From: Apostichopus japonicus
Taxonomy: Eukaryota > Echinodermata > Holothuroidea > Aspidochirotida > Stichopodidae
Assembly: GCF_037975245.1 (NCBI RefSeq)
Contig: NC_092578.1
Span: 7,901,501-7,965,500 of the forward strand
Direction: 5' to 3'
Length of the DNA: 64,000 bases
A program made the translations under genes and the position numbers. Position 1 is the stretch's first letter; each line of letters starts with the position of its first letter. This document shows, piece by piece, positions 1-11,430 of the stretch. A model generated the notes under the pieces. The model was not told where the DNA came from and made no database searches. It saw only the letters and a list, made by a program, of their open reading frames with translations.

Positions 1-1056
1 AGGGACGAATGTCCTGGGTTTTTTGGGGGAGGGGGGGGGGCTGGTGGAGGGGGAGGGTGGAGGGGGAGAGAAGGGGGATTGGAGGGGTGAGAAGTGATGT
101 GGTGAAAGATAAGACCTGAAAATATCCAAGTTCTGCAGTTAAAATATAGTAATTTATAGTCCCGTTTCAACTTCCCTCCTTGCCTTACCTTCCTCCTTAT
201 TCCCCCTACTACCCCCCCTCCCCTTACTCTATTTCCACGTTCCATCTTTGACACAAAATTTAGGTCAGTATTAACTTTCTTACAGATTATTCACCTCCCG
301 CACCCCCCCCCCCCTCCACACAAATACACAAACAGAAAATTTAAAAAATATACTAACAACCAGGGCGCCAATCCCAATTGAAAAGTGGGGGAGGGGGACA
401 TAAATGACTGAACATCGATAATACTGAAGGAGTATATACATGTTGCGCACACCCCGAGCGCCTTGGCGAAAAACCTTATCGAGATGGGTCCAGGGGCCCA
501 CCTTAAGCCCCAGACGGGGTCCAGGGCGAATTACATCTAGTAATCTTCAAATTTGCTGCTGTTTGGTACTTGGATTGATATGTCAGTCATAAATATAGTT
601 TAATAAAAAACACATCAGTCAAGTAATTAGACTTACACGAAGAACCATTCATCTATTTAACATCCGGTTGTAACATAGGGCCATTATCACGATTAATAAA
701 ATTGAAACTTTAAACCGGAAAACGAAACATTCTTAAACTTTGAATACAAGAATAAAATCATCTTGTTATACAGATGTCTACAACATGCACACGTATGGTA
801 TAAGAAGTAATAAATATATTTATTAACCGTAGTTTCATATCGCAGTCTAGTATCGTAGGCCTACCTTCATTTAGGTAGTAGAAATCTAACTGGGACATCT
901 GCCCCCACCCCACCCCCGCAGGTTCCGGCACTGTACTTGGCATCAGTTAACTAAATCACAAGTAATCTATTTTTTAAGGGAACATATGTAAATAACTACT
1001 AAACTAGAACTGGAGGTATAATGAGTAACATGTTTATATAACACCATATATGTACC
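1..1056. other. Intergenic low-complexity DNA
   Basis: I see no gene here. The first 100 bases are almost pure G/A, and poly-C or poly-G tracts recur near 210, 305 and 390. The open frames are short and show no recognisable domain or splice-site pattern. Confidence 0.6.
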
Positions 1057-1057
1057 T

Positions 1058-1121
1058 AGCGCCTTTGAACAATTTCTGTTGACTTTGGCGCTATATAAAT
1101 ACCTTCTGATTGATTGATTGA
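1058..1121 (+). repeat. 3' tail of an L2/CR1-type LINE
   Basis: The stretch reads as the typical end of an L2-like LINE. A GCGCTATATAAAT motif is followed by a short run of the 4-base unit GATT. A related ending (GCGCTTTATAAAT) closes the LINE fragment at 25580-26072, so both probably belong to related families. No coding part is attached here. Confidence 0.6.
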
Positions 1122-1767
1122 CCTGTCTCAAAACTCCTCGGAAATATGTAATTATCTCAAAAACACTTAAAACTATCATGAGTGGCATTGCTAACCAAAC
1201 TGAATGCACAATATAATTGACAGGTATACGTGTTATATCTTTATTTATTATAAAGGAGATAAGCGAATGTTGCGGCTTTCATTATTTGACGGCTTAGCAC
1301 ATAGCCTCAACCGGCGGTGTATGGGCGCGGATCCTCATTAAATACACACTATAAATGGGGTGAATCCGTAATTCTTATTTCAACCCAGTTGAAAATTTCT
1401 ATTTGGAGCAGATGAGAATAAAACATTAATAACTACTTATCTCAAAGCACAATGTTTGAGCTCCCTTAATGAGAGACACGAGTCGTTATGAGAATGATAT
1501 GCCTAGCGCCTACACAAGTCAGTCACTAAACCTGGGCGGGGGGGGGGGGGCATTTGATATTGTGTCCCCAACCCTTCAGAAAGTGGGGATGTGTCCCTCT
1601 ACACCCCTCGCCCTATGATTGACGTCCCTGCTAACAATTCGTTTCGACTAACCAGTGTCTCTTTTATTGAACAGTTGCAAGTCAATCCTCTCTCAATAGC
1701 GTAACTTGATTCAACATAATAATAAATTCAAGAATAACCGCAATTGCTGCCCGGCAATGCAAGTTGG

Positions 1768-1773
1768 TTTATT
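1768..1773 (-). terminator. Candidate poly(A) signal of the SDR-like gene
   Basis: AATAAA on the minus strand, about 56 bases after the stop codon of the SDR-like gene. The position suits a polyadenylation signal. A second AATAAA-like word lies about 100 bases further on. Confidence 0.5.
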
Positions 1774-1828
1774 TTAAACAGGGAAAGTTAATGAACTAGT
1801 AGAACCATAAACTCTTATCTTGTCCAGA

Positions 1829-4800
1829 TCACGCCAAGTCCTCCAGCTTAACTTTGTAATCGACAAAGATATTTTCGGCTAACTTCTCGACATGTTCTGA
1901 TTCGGAATACATCAAACATGGCGAAGGGTCTTCTGCAACCATCTTCAACAAGGTAGATACCTGCCAATCAATTAAAATAAAATAAAACTAAAGAGCGGTG
2001 GAAAGGATCATTATTATTCGTTGGGATGAGGTTTCAAGCTACATCACATTCCAAATGGCAAAAAAAAGAAGATAATATTTTCATTTTTTCTAGTCAGACT
2101 ATAATGTCCTGAGCTGTCGGAGGACCGGAATGTCCTCTGCAACCCGGAAATCGATTGTCTTATACTATACCCTCTTAGTCTATAATTATATACCATCCTC
2201 CAAAATGTCCCCTCAGTTTCACGTCCCTTGGTTTCCTGAGTTTTATACTTCCACGCTTTCATGGTTGAAAATGCAGTCTTGCAGACTGTATTTCTTTCGG
2301 TTTTTCCCCCTTCCCAAATGATGTTTTTTATGGTGACGAATTACACGTACCGTATCGATTGTTGTAGCATTTGATCCCGTGCCACGTCCTTTGATATAAT
2401 CCAAACGATTCTTCATCATTTCCGTCAGTTTCGGATCGGTATGTGACGCCGGTGTGAAGTCACGTGAGAACTGGACAATCCATTCGACAGCAGGGGAGGC
2501 CAAGGCAGAGGACTGTATGACACTAAGGCTATGCGAACATGAAAAAGAGAAGAAGAGGGGAGGAGGGGGGGGGGGAGGGAATTGGGGTATGGTTTTAATT
2601 GTGTTTTGAAATATCAGTGAAATTATATGAAGTGACGCATCTTTCATTATTGTTAATTGTGAATGCCGATAATACATGTTACCTCCACACTTCTGTGCTT
2701 ATCAAACCAAGCCCGAGTATAGCAATGTTAGAAACTGACATATTCGACAGTTCCCGCCCCGCGGAACCAGACCTATACCACATAGTACGTATAACCAGAT
2801 CTATACCACATAGTACGTATATCCTTCGGTTTATTATGCGTATAACCAGACCTATACCACATACGTATATCGTTCGGTTTATGATGCTTATAACCAGTCC
2901 GTTACCACATAGTACGTATATCGTTCGGTTTACTTTGCGTATAACCAGACCTATACCACACAGTACGTATATCGTTCGGTTTATGATGCTTATAACCAGA
3001 CCGTTACCACATATATACGTATATCGTTCGGTTTATTATGCGTATAACCAGACCTATACCACATACGTATATCGTTCGGTTTATGATGCCTATAACCAGA
3101 CCGTTACCACATAGTACGTATATCGTTCGGTTTACTTTGCGTATAACCAGACCTATACCACACAGTACGTATATCGTTCGGTTTATTATGCGTATAACCA
3201 GACCTATACCACATAGTACGTATATCGTTCGTGCATCAGTTTAATGCGTTACATTATTGGTTTGATTCTAACAAAATAACTGTATTCTTCTAGGCTTGGT
3301 GGATGAGTGAAAAAAAAATCTTTTTATAAGTTTGTTTAATGTATATCCTAAAAGCATGGGTTTTTTACGTTTAAAAAAAAAGAAAAAAAAAAGGTTGGTT
3401 CTTCCTTTGAATATTGACTGTTTCTATGAGATATTCATTAAAATGGAATATTGTTTCTGTTCCGTTGTCACATAATCATCAGTTACAGGAATTATAATTT
3501 AATAAAGGTCAGACTATCACTTTAATGAGAGTCTGAAGTTGAAATAAATTCAATATCCATGTTCCAATGTTCCATTATACCAACACCTAATCAAATTCGC
3601 ATACGTCTCGAAACAAGGAAAATTCGCCATCAAAACCTCCACTTGAGAGCACAATAAACGAATTGGTGATATAAGTCATAAGTTTATAAAAGTAAAATGA
3701 ATGTGTTATTTATATTTTATAGGTTGATACTTACAGTACGTTGTTTTTTCGTACCACTATTGACAAGGGCAAACAAATATGTTCTAACGCACTGATAGAA
3801 GAAGAATAGTATTCCGTGAAAGGTCCACCTTTTGGAAGAAAAAAATTGAAATACTTACAAAAATGTGAAAATAATTTCCTAAAGAAGAAATCTTACGTAA
3901 CATCGGAATCATGTTATACTGCTCATGCAAGAAAATGGGACCAGGAAATTTTAACAGTAAACATGTGAAAAAAAGCTCCTGGCAATTAAATTTTGGGAAA
4001 GTTTGTGAACAATTCCCGAGTAAGAAATAAAACCTGACATTATATTCAGAATCTTCTAATTTGTCTAAAGCCAATGTTCGGAGGTGATGTTCTGGAATTA
4101 AGATTGTATGTAGCGCCATCTATTGTCAACACGCACTGACTAGTGTACGAACGGTGTGCTTTGAGTATATGCGCATACAAATGTATGCTTTATCAATGTC
4201 TCAAGATTCAAGTTGTTTTCGTGGCTAACGTTTTTTCTTAATGAAATGCTAGTGTCATCAGAATATAAATGACTGTCGAAAATCTATATGGTTACCACTA
4301 CACGCTGACTTCCCCGTGGCAAGAGAATACTTACGGTGGCATACCCCTATATTAGAGTCTATATTCATCCGCTCGATTGTTCTCTTTCAGGAAAAGTGCC
4401 AAAATGCAGCAGGAGAACAGGCTTTTTTGGACCAGTTATCAATCCTGATCTAGTTTTTTTTTGTGGCTTGCATGTTGAAGAGCATGAATGGAGGTACATG
4501 CGGTGAGAAAATTGGGTCAATTGAGGCAATTTTAGACCCCTTTAGGCCTCCCATGTGCAGCGTACGAAAATCGTTTACTACTGAGTGCAGAGGTTTGTTT
4601 ACAGGTGACGAAAAACTTCCGGCTCGGATAGCAAAAAAATCTGCGCGGTCATGGTACGGAAAATTGATGGTGCCATGAAAGGCCAACTTGTCAGCTATCC
4701 GTTGATGGGTAGCGTTTAGCTAGTGAAAACTTCTATCTAGACTTAGAGACCACATTACTTTTGTGATTTAGTGTGTAAGTCAATGGGGCTTTTAATGGGC

Positions 4801-5756
4801 GTATGCTACCTCATGCGACTGCATATGAGACCTTGAACCTTGAAGAAATCATGTCTCCTTGACAGTGAAAGTTAGACTTGATTGTACTCATTCACGGCAC
4901 CGAGGGGTTTAGTCGAAATGAGTATATGTGAACCATTATCAACTGTAATATTTAAAATGGGGGGGGGGGGGGCGAGGGGTGGAGTGTATTTTTAATTCGA
5001 CAGTGAATGTAGCCTATACCTATACATTTGATGTATGATTAAGCAATTGTTACATTAGATCAACTTCTCAGTAAACAAACGTCTGACAAAAGTCTATGAA
5101 GAAACAGAGGAAATTGAACCACTGATCTGTATACACTAACAGTGAATTGAACGCGCTCCTTATACAGTGCCAAGTTGGATTAATCGTCGGATAAAGTTTA
5201 TATCCAACTTACATAGGTTAAACTTGCTTATTTTTTCAAGTATACTAAACAGCCGAAGATGATAATTCTTCGCATATCATGCTTATTAAGAGGATAACAA
5301 AATCGTAGCATTTCTCGTACCTTCTAATTCTGTGGAGCTAGACACTATTAAGATCCTTCCCATTTGTCTTCTTTTCATTCCCGGAATCAGGAGCTGTAGC
5401 AGACGACAGGGTCCAAAGACATTTGTCTCAAAAATTGGATAAATGCAATCGAAAGGCTGTTCTTCAAAAAGACCAAACGCACCCAACTTTAATGAGTTGA
5501 TAACTGCAAGTTAAAAACAAACACAAGAAACAAAATAATAAACAAAGAAATGATCCCAAAATAGAGAAAGATTTCACTACTTGTCCCAAGAAAAAAAATG
5601 TAATCATACATATAGGAGACTAGTGAATGCAACGCGACGATGTATATAGGCTATATACTTATAATAGACTAATTTTTTTCAGGCTACATAAAACAGAGGC
5701 GACTGTGATCACCCTCCCGCACCCCCCCTCCCCCTCCTTCTCAAAAGACAAAATGC

Positions 5757-5798
<42 letters not shown>

Positions 5799-6777
5799 TA
5801 TATATATATCAATCAATATATATATGAATCAATGGTTCATAATAATATTTTCAGGGTATGGGGCTGGGAGGGGCTGCATGTGGGGGAAGAATACGTCTCG
5901 CTATGACCTTCCCCACCGCGAAACGAAGACAAACGTCAGATGTTGTCATATAAGTTCCTCTTTATATTAAACATCTATATACATAGATTGAAAACATGTC
6001 AACATAAAAAAAAAACGACTTGTGTAAGTTCAAGACGTTTGATTTACCTAATATATCGATATGTCCATCTTTCTGCAGAATATCTTTGACGGATTCTTCG
6101 ATGCTTTTCATTTCCATTGCCATTTCAATGATAAAGAGAGTATCATCTACAAGATTTTCTACTCCTTTTTGTAAAATATGAAAATAGTTTTTATCAGTCA
6201 CCGCAGCCCATACCTATGGTGGAAAGCAGAAATAATTTACATTTCATTTGAGTTCAGCTAAAATTATCTAGAGCAGCGACGTACTGTCAACCGGGGTGAT
6301 GGTGGTTGGTTTCCAAACTTAACACACTTAACCACCCCCCCCCCCACACACGCACAGAAATAACATTATCAGTACAATACTTACAGGAGTCTAAAAGTTA
6401 AATTGTTTTTACAATATTACCAACATTAACAACCCCCCCCCCAAAAAAAGTTAAAATAAAAGTAAAAATATTAAAAACAACACGAAGGTCGTAATTCCAC
6501 TGTAGGCGTTTGTCACCTGTATCGAACAATACTAGTTCTGTTTTGGTGACACATTTTGCCTTTACTCTAGAGATCAACATGATACTAACCAACTCGAAAT
6601 CATTTGTGATTCCTAAAGCCGGATCTCGAAAGAGATACTTTGAACAGACTTTATGTTATTGAAATGAGGGTAAACGACAAAGGCAAATGAACATATATAT
6701 ATAATTGAAATCGTAATGAGTTGGAAAATCAAGAACAGTGAAGAAACTTCCAGCCTTCACCAGGATTCGTACCCGGG

Positions 6778-6819
<42 letters not shown>

Positions 6820-7245
6820 TGCAATGGAGGTAAACGACAAAGGCAAATGAATATATATAAATGAAAATCGTGATGAGTTGGAAAATCAAGAACAGTGAAA
6901 AAACTTTCAGCCTCCACCGGGATTCGAACCACGGGCCTCCCGCTCTGTACGCGGACACCCTAACCACTAGGCTATGGACGCTGATTGCATGTCCAGAGGT
7001 CCGAAACCGGTAAGGAAGATCGTAATTCCACTGTAGGCGTTTGTCACCTATATCGAACAATACTAGTTCTGTTTTTGGTGACATATTTTGCCTTACTCTA
7101 TAGAGATCAAACATGATGCTATCCAACTCGAAAATCATTTGTGATTCCTAAAGCCGGATCTCGAAAGAGATACTTTGAACAGACTTTATGTTAATGCAAT
7201 GGAGGTAAACGACAAAGGCAAATGAATATATATAAATGAAAATCG

Positions 7246-7276
<31 letters not shown>

Positions 7277-7405
7277 GTGTGTATTATATATCTCTTATAT
7301 GTATACCTTGTACCGTTTTTCCTTATCTTGTGCAAACTTCAGGGCCGTCGAAAACCCAGTATCATCTTCACAGTTCGTGACGAGTACGATCTGACGTTCT
7401 CCCAT
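1829..7405 (-). CDS. Divergent RDH8/HSD17B1-like SDR, six exons, probable pseudoenzyme
   Basis: Exons on the minus strand are 7405-7307, 6213-6048, 5503-5321, 4091-3859, 2512-2351 and 1960-1829. Each is bounded by AG/GT and all phases agree, giving 324 residues (human RDH8 has about 311). The start ATG has A at -3 and G at +4 and follows an in-frame TAA. Family resemblance is clear in FETNVFGPCRLLQLLIPGMK (about 108-127) followed by a GRILIVSSS strand, where RDH8 has a very similar block. The C-terminus resembles the RYQT...VDP end of the family. SDRs normally oxidise or reduce steroids or retinoids with NAD(P). Here TGxxxGxG is reduced to TNCEDDTG (10-17), NNAG is INSL (90-93), and no YxxxK pair is visible in exon 4. 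I infer a non-catalytic or strongly altered SDR. Exon 4 has the weakest acceptor and is the least certain part. Confidence 0.72.
2764..3236. repeat. 51-bp tandem array in SDR intron 4
   Basis: About nine imperfect copies of a 51-base unit containing TACGTATATCGTTCGGTTTA and CGTATAACCAGACC. Because 51 is a multiple of three, an open frame of 171 codons runs through it. That frame encodes only the 17-residue repeat and is an artefact. Copies differ by short deletions around CACATAGTACG and by a TTATTATGCG / TTATGATGCT variant. Confidence 0.85.
4450..4720 (+). repeat. Dispersed repeat with conserved coding remnant, copy 1
   Basis: This block reappears in inverted orientation at 59570-60035. Both copies encode the same pattern, ACMLK..NG..CG.KIGSIEA followed by L.P.RPP, and then KIC..M..K..GA..GQLVS.P. 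This copy carries about 25 extra residues between the two parts. I do not recognise the source protein. It lies in intron 3 of the SDR-like gene and is interrupted by frame changes, so it is a remnant. Confidence 0.55.
5763..5826. repeat. (AT)n microsatellite
   Basis: About 64 bases of nearly pure TA dinucleotide with small interruptions, between SDR exons 2 and 3. Confidence 0.9.
6430..7250 (-). mobile_element. Tandem or partial copies of a tRNA-derived SINE
   Basis: At least two overlapping copies fill intron 1 of the SDR-like gene. Read on the minus strand, the fullest copy (about 7190-6858) has a tRNA-like section with an A box (TAGCCTAGTGGTTAGGGTG), a B box (GGTTCGAATCC) and ends that can pair as an acceptor stem. 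It is followed by a non-tRNA tail ending in TATATA repeats. The copy at 6705-6780 is cut inside the tRNA part by (AT)n, and 6480-6660 has only the leading part. Related copies are at 14394-14700 and 17654-17840. The family would be transcribed by RNA polymerase III. Boundaries are approximate. Confidence 0.75.
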
Positions 7406-8234
7406 CCTTAGTTATTTATCAGTGTGACTACAAATCAACTTCGACTACTAAAATGACCACTGCTGTTAGCTGTTGGAAGCCTCGACCTGGAATATGTAGA
7501 CTGTACTTGTGCTCATGCCTTATACAGTGCGAATTATACCAGCACAGCTTACATATATACCCACTTATTCTTGATTGTTTGTTTGACACTTATAAAGAAC
7601 ATTACAAAAACCATTCGAAGTATATCATCCTACAGGAAATCTTGTCCTGTTTTCAAGTTGATCTCAAAATCCTCTCAGCCAATTAATGAATTGGGTCTAT
7701 ACCCTGCAGTTAAAAGCTAGGGAAGCACCGGGTCTTTAGAAATAATGTGACGGGGCCCTGTACATATATTACAAAACAAGTAAGTAATAAGTATTAACTC
7801 CCTTTCTCAACTGCTAAACCAATCCGACGCTTACATAAAGGTAAAGAATGTCACTCTATAGTAAGGGTACAAACGCTGTATCAGACTAACAACAAGGGGA
7901 CACTCTCTATGCATGATTAAATACAACTAGGCACCTGAGGTGCAGGAATTCAGTTATGCAAATACATGTTGTCACCTAATACACATGCGCAGTTACCTTT
8001 GGACTTGCGTAGTCGGCTGGAGAGCGCCTCCTGTAATACGGATGGAAGAAATATATAATCAACAAGCAATTATTACACAGGGTAACAGACTGTGACAATA
8101 CCCGCCCACCTAAAGTGCGAATGCCACTGAGCAAAAATACCAAAATTTAACAAAAATACAATTCACAATAAATCCAACAGTGTACCAATCCAAGCCCACC
8201 ACCAACATTAAAAAAGAAACAAAACAAATATATA
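7406..8234. other. Intergenic; possible LTR remnant not resolved
   Basis: No supported gene. An ATG-initiated frame at 7453-7686 has no recognisable content. The TGTGACAATACCCGCCCACC-like text near 8091 resembles LTR ends of Ty3/gypsy elements, and a retrotransposon remnant follows. I could not find a matching second LTR. Confidence 0.4.
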
Positions 8235-8235
8235 A

Positions 8236-8428
8236 CCTTAAATTTAATTGTTTACACATAAAAAAAATATATTAAATGTAAGCTAACACTTAACGTCGTC
8301 TTTTCTTATAAGTAGATAAGACAAAAAATATATAACATTGAATTTAATTGTTTACACATACAAAAAAAAAAAAAATTAAATGTAAGCTAACACTTAACGT
8401 CGTCTTTTCTTATAAGCAGGTAAGACAT
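8236..8428. repeat. Direct duplication of about 100 bp at a retrotransposon end
   Basis: Two copies of a block share AATTTAATTGTTTACACATA, an A-rich run, TTAAATGTAAGCTAACACTT and a stretch ending ATAAG. They begin near 8236 and 8338. The second copy overlaps the last codons of the retrotransposon frame at 8394-8891, so the 3' end of that element was duplicated locally. Confidence 0.75.
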
Positions 8429-8891
8429 TATGTGATCTCTTGACGTATTGTTTACATGCGTCGTTCAAGTCATCAAATATTACCCCTGAGATAAAACGAG
8501 ATGGAAAGGACTGCCATTTAACCCGATAAGACCAAACCACACGAGTATGACGTTTGCCTAATACTTTCTCGACATTATACTCATTTTGTGCCGGAGTCTG
8601 GTTCGTAGGGGAGGATTCCTTTGTATCAATGGTGACTAAATCTCTACCAGGGGCAGGGTTCGGAATAACCGGAGGGGTGGTATCATCCGGTCCTTGGTTA
8701 GGCCGAACCACGGCTTGTTTTATTCGATTCACATGTATCAACCCAGGCACAGCTTTATTGTCTGGTCTCCTTAGCTTAACATGAATTTTAGATGGCAATT
8801 CCACAATATAATATAATATCATTCTATATTTTGTTAATTTTGTTAATAAGTTTATAGCAACAAAAGAAACCATGTATAGGCTTTTGTCCAA
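8394..8891 (-). pseudogene. Chromodomain Ty3/gypsy-like pol C-terminus
   Basis: A 165-codon open frame. The first part has the end of a retroviral-type integrase (ELPSKIHVKLRRPDNK... GLIHVNRIKQ). After a Pro-rich linker comes a chromodomain-like segment (EYNVEKVLGKR ... WSYRVKWQ) and a basic tail, KKRRR, before the stop. This layout is typical of chromodomain-carrying Ty3/gypsy elements, where the chromodomain steers integration. No reverse transcriptase, RNase H or integrase core precedes it, so this is a 5'-truncated fragment. Confidence 0.7.
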
Positions 8892-9546
8892 AAGGAACGA
8901 GCAAGATTGAATATATCGCCAGTCGACTGTTTAAACGGCTGAATCAGAAAGCCTACGAATGTTCCCTAGGAGATCCTTGACAACACGAAGCGAGAAAACT
9001 CGAAGTGACTGATCGTAACTATGTTTTAGAATAGATCATACGCAAGATAATTTTTCACAAAATGACAATTTCTTTGTAAGTATTGAGATCTTTGTTGGGC
9101 ATTTGTACCAGACTTGGCAATTAATCACTCACATATTACACAATGTCACGTTAGTCTACACTACGTAATTGACAATGTTTCTGTCCGCCTCAGCGTGTAG
9201 CAAATCCTAACGCAATGAGAATTACGTTGAATATATAATATATTGTAGGCTTTACGTACGTAAGGACGAAGTTTGACATAATATTATCCCCCAGTCTGAG
9301 TGCAAGGAACTGAGATTGGGGAATGTGAGTTGTTTATTTGTTGTGGCCAGGCGGTTTCTTGGCTGGCTTTTCTTAAAAGTGTTAGGCCCCCTATGCTAGT
9401 TAGCCCTAGTATTAACGTTATAGGCCTAACTGTTAAGTTCGAATTTTAAAGGGTAAACTTTTAACAGGTTGGCAAAGCCTTCCGCTGTGTTTATGTAGGC
9501 TGCAGAGCCAGTAGGCCTAGCTTATTGTTATATTTTAGGCCTAAGA
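8892..9546. other. Intergenic DNA rich in TAGGCCTA-like words
   Basis: No gene seen. TAGGCCTA and close variants recur between 9380 and 9540. Such words are also sprinkled elsewhere in the window, for example near 49580. Confidence 0.5.
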
Positions 9547-9785
9547 ATGGATAGGACATCAAGTAGTCATGGTTCCAGACTTACTCATATGTCATTAATA
9601 GGTATGATGGTATTAGTACTCGAGAGAGTTAGTACTAGCTTAAGTTAAGGGTGTTATTGTTTCATTTTAAGGATAGCTGTGATGATGACCTTACTGATTT
9701 TGCCCAGTGGTTTAGTTCTATCCTTCAGCTATGTGATTTCATGGATGGTTTGACCAGACTGCCAGCATTAGAAAGAATAACCCTT
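9547..9785 (+). CDS. Candidate two-exon 5' end of an unidentified gene
   Basis: ATG at 9547 opens a 21-codon exon to 9609 followed by GTATTA. A second exon, 9672-9785, lies between TTTTAAG and GTAAGG and is open for 38 codons. Phases agree (0/0), giving 59 residues. The second exon reads like real protein (DDDLTDFAQWFSSILQLCDF, then a GLTRLPALERITL block) with acidic and amphipathic character. I do not recognise the family, and I found no convincing third exon before the transposons at 11 kb. It could be a truncated gene, a gene continuing across transposon insertions, or chance. Confidence 0.3.
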
Positions 9786-11076
9786 GTAAGGTTGGGAGTC
9801 AAACTGGTCTAGGCAAGGAAAAATTTCCCAAATTTTGCTGTGTCATTCCGCTAATTTGGCGGTATATTCCACGAAAGTGTCTGAAAATACAAAATTGGTA
9901 TATTTACCTTCTATCACTGGGGCAATTATGTCAGTTTTCGTTGAGGCCTTATAGATTAAACTTGCGATTGAAACAGTGGTTTACAATTTGACTTACGAAC
10001 ATGGCAATTACAATGTCTATCACTGCAGGTAAATGACTAACACAGTACTTGAAGTTAGGGGACACATGAAGTGATATTGTACAACAACATAATATCATTC
10101 AAAACAAACTGTGATGTGGATGTGTCAAAGGTTTAGTCTTTAGCCTAGACGTATAGATTTGTACAAAGTTATGTAACAGATTTAAAGTTACAGTACTAGG
10201 CCCAGGGTTGGATAACACAAAGGACTCCAAGCCTAGTAATACAAAACATTGAATTCTTCTTGGTCAATTCCCAGCAAATCAGGAAGAGAAATACAGGTAC
10301 ATGAAGGTACATGCCGTATACATAAAATTTGTCAAATTTCTCCTCAACCAGGATGTGTGTTTTTGTTTCTCTAAACTGTTCCTACTAATGTAGGCATTTT
10401 TGGCTTGTAACTTGGCATGTTCTTTGCTATGAACATGAATGGTAACCCACACCGAGAGCTGACACAAGTTTGTTTGCTCTAATGTTTTCTTCCTTATTTC
10501 GATGTTTTTCCTCATGAGTTTAATCTTTTTCGTGCTGGCAGAATTATTTAATTGTCGAGCAGCGACATTATGAATTATCACAGGATCTATCGGTCATCGG
10601 AGAAAAGTGATTTCAGCTCTTTTTATTTTCACCATATCGACGCTGCTTCTAAAGCCATACTATTTCACGTAGTTTGCACAGTTTAGGCTCAAGCTTGGAA
10701 GCCACGTAGACATTGTTATAGCGCGAAGACACTCTACGGTATAAAGGCCGATATGAGAGTTTTCTCCGTCCCGCCACGGGTGATGGACAAATTGAAAGAA
10801 AATAGGATACTAAAGGAAAGAAGAGAGAAAGCAAGCAAGCTTGCAGATTAGGACAAACGGGACAAAAGTATCAAATGTTAGTTATCCGTATGGGTTGTCA
10901 GAAACGTAAACACCATTCAAGGCAAGTTTATTCAGCTTGAACAAACTGTAATCAACAGGCGTTACCTCTGCTTCATAGCACTACAAGAACAAAGATTCAA
11001 AGTTATAACAAGGACTGGACAGGAAAGGAAACGCCACAACATCGAGTAACTGATGAAGCAGTGCTGCACATTATAA
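9786..11076. other. Unassigned DNA
   Basis: I see no supported gene. A minus-strand open frame at 10279-10581 is Lys/Asn-rich, has no recognisable domain and no neighbouring exon, and is not called. Confidence 0.4.
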
Positions 11077-11430
11077 GGCATTGAAGACTCGCCCCAAACC
11101 GCGTGCCGCACTCTGAAAAAGTTAACTTTCCGTTGCTTGCAAGTGAAGTTTTTTCTTGTCACTACAAAATGCAGAGAGTAATGAAACGTGGTACCTTGTT
11201 ATCTTTTATCTGGACCTGAGATGTCCATCGCTGCTATGTGCACTGTATTGTGGGTATTGACTGTAGCTGTATGTATTGACTGTACACTAGTGTCTAATTA
11301 CCGACAGTAGCAAGCTGTGTGTGTATTTTCTGGGATCGATGGTGGTGTCTAACACTTCTGTTACACCTCATTCGAAACTAGAGCAGATTATTGAAATGAG
11401 ACGTTCCTTTATGCGCGAGTCTTCACACCC
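11077..11430. mobile_element. MITE with GAAGACTCGC terminal inverted repeats, copy 1
   Basis: The element starts GGCATTGAAGACTCGC and ends GCGAGTCTTCACACCC, which match as inverted repeats over GAAGACTCGC. The interior is closely similar to 42718-43077. It has no coding capacity, which fits a miniature non-autonomous DNA transposon of about 354 bp. It sits immediately before a LINE endonuclease remnant. I did not identify a clear target-site duplication. Confidence 0.65.

Noticed and set aside
2599-3244. 171-codon frame with a 17-residue repeat
   Set aside because: Frame through the 51-bp intronic array, with no independent coding signal.
6900-6990. tRNA-like sequence with A and B boxes
   Set aside because: It recurs in several copies with a common non-tRNA tail and TA-rich ends and has stem mismatches, so it is a SINE and not a functional tRNA gene.
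8394-8891. 165-codon frame as a host chromodomain gene
   Set aside because: The integrase C-terminal segment before the chromodomain shows that it is retrotransposon pol.
10279-10581. 100-codon Lys-rich minus-strand frame
   Set aside because: No family resemblance, no splice context and unremarkable length for A/T-rich DNA.
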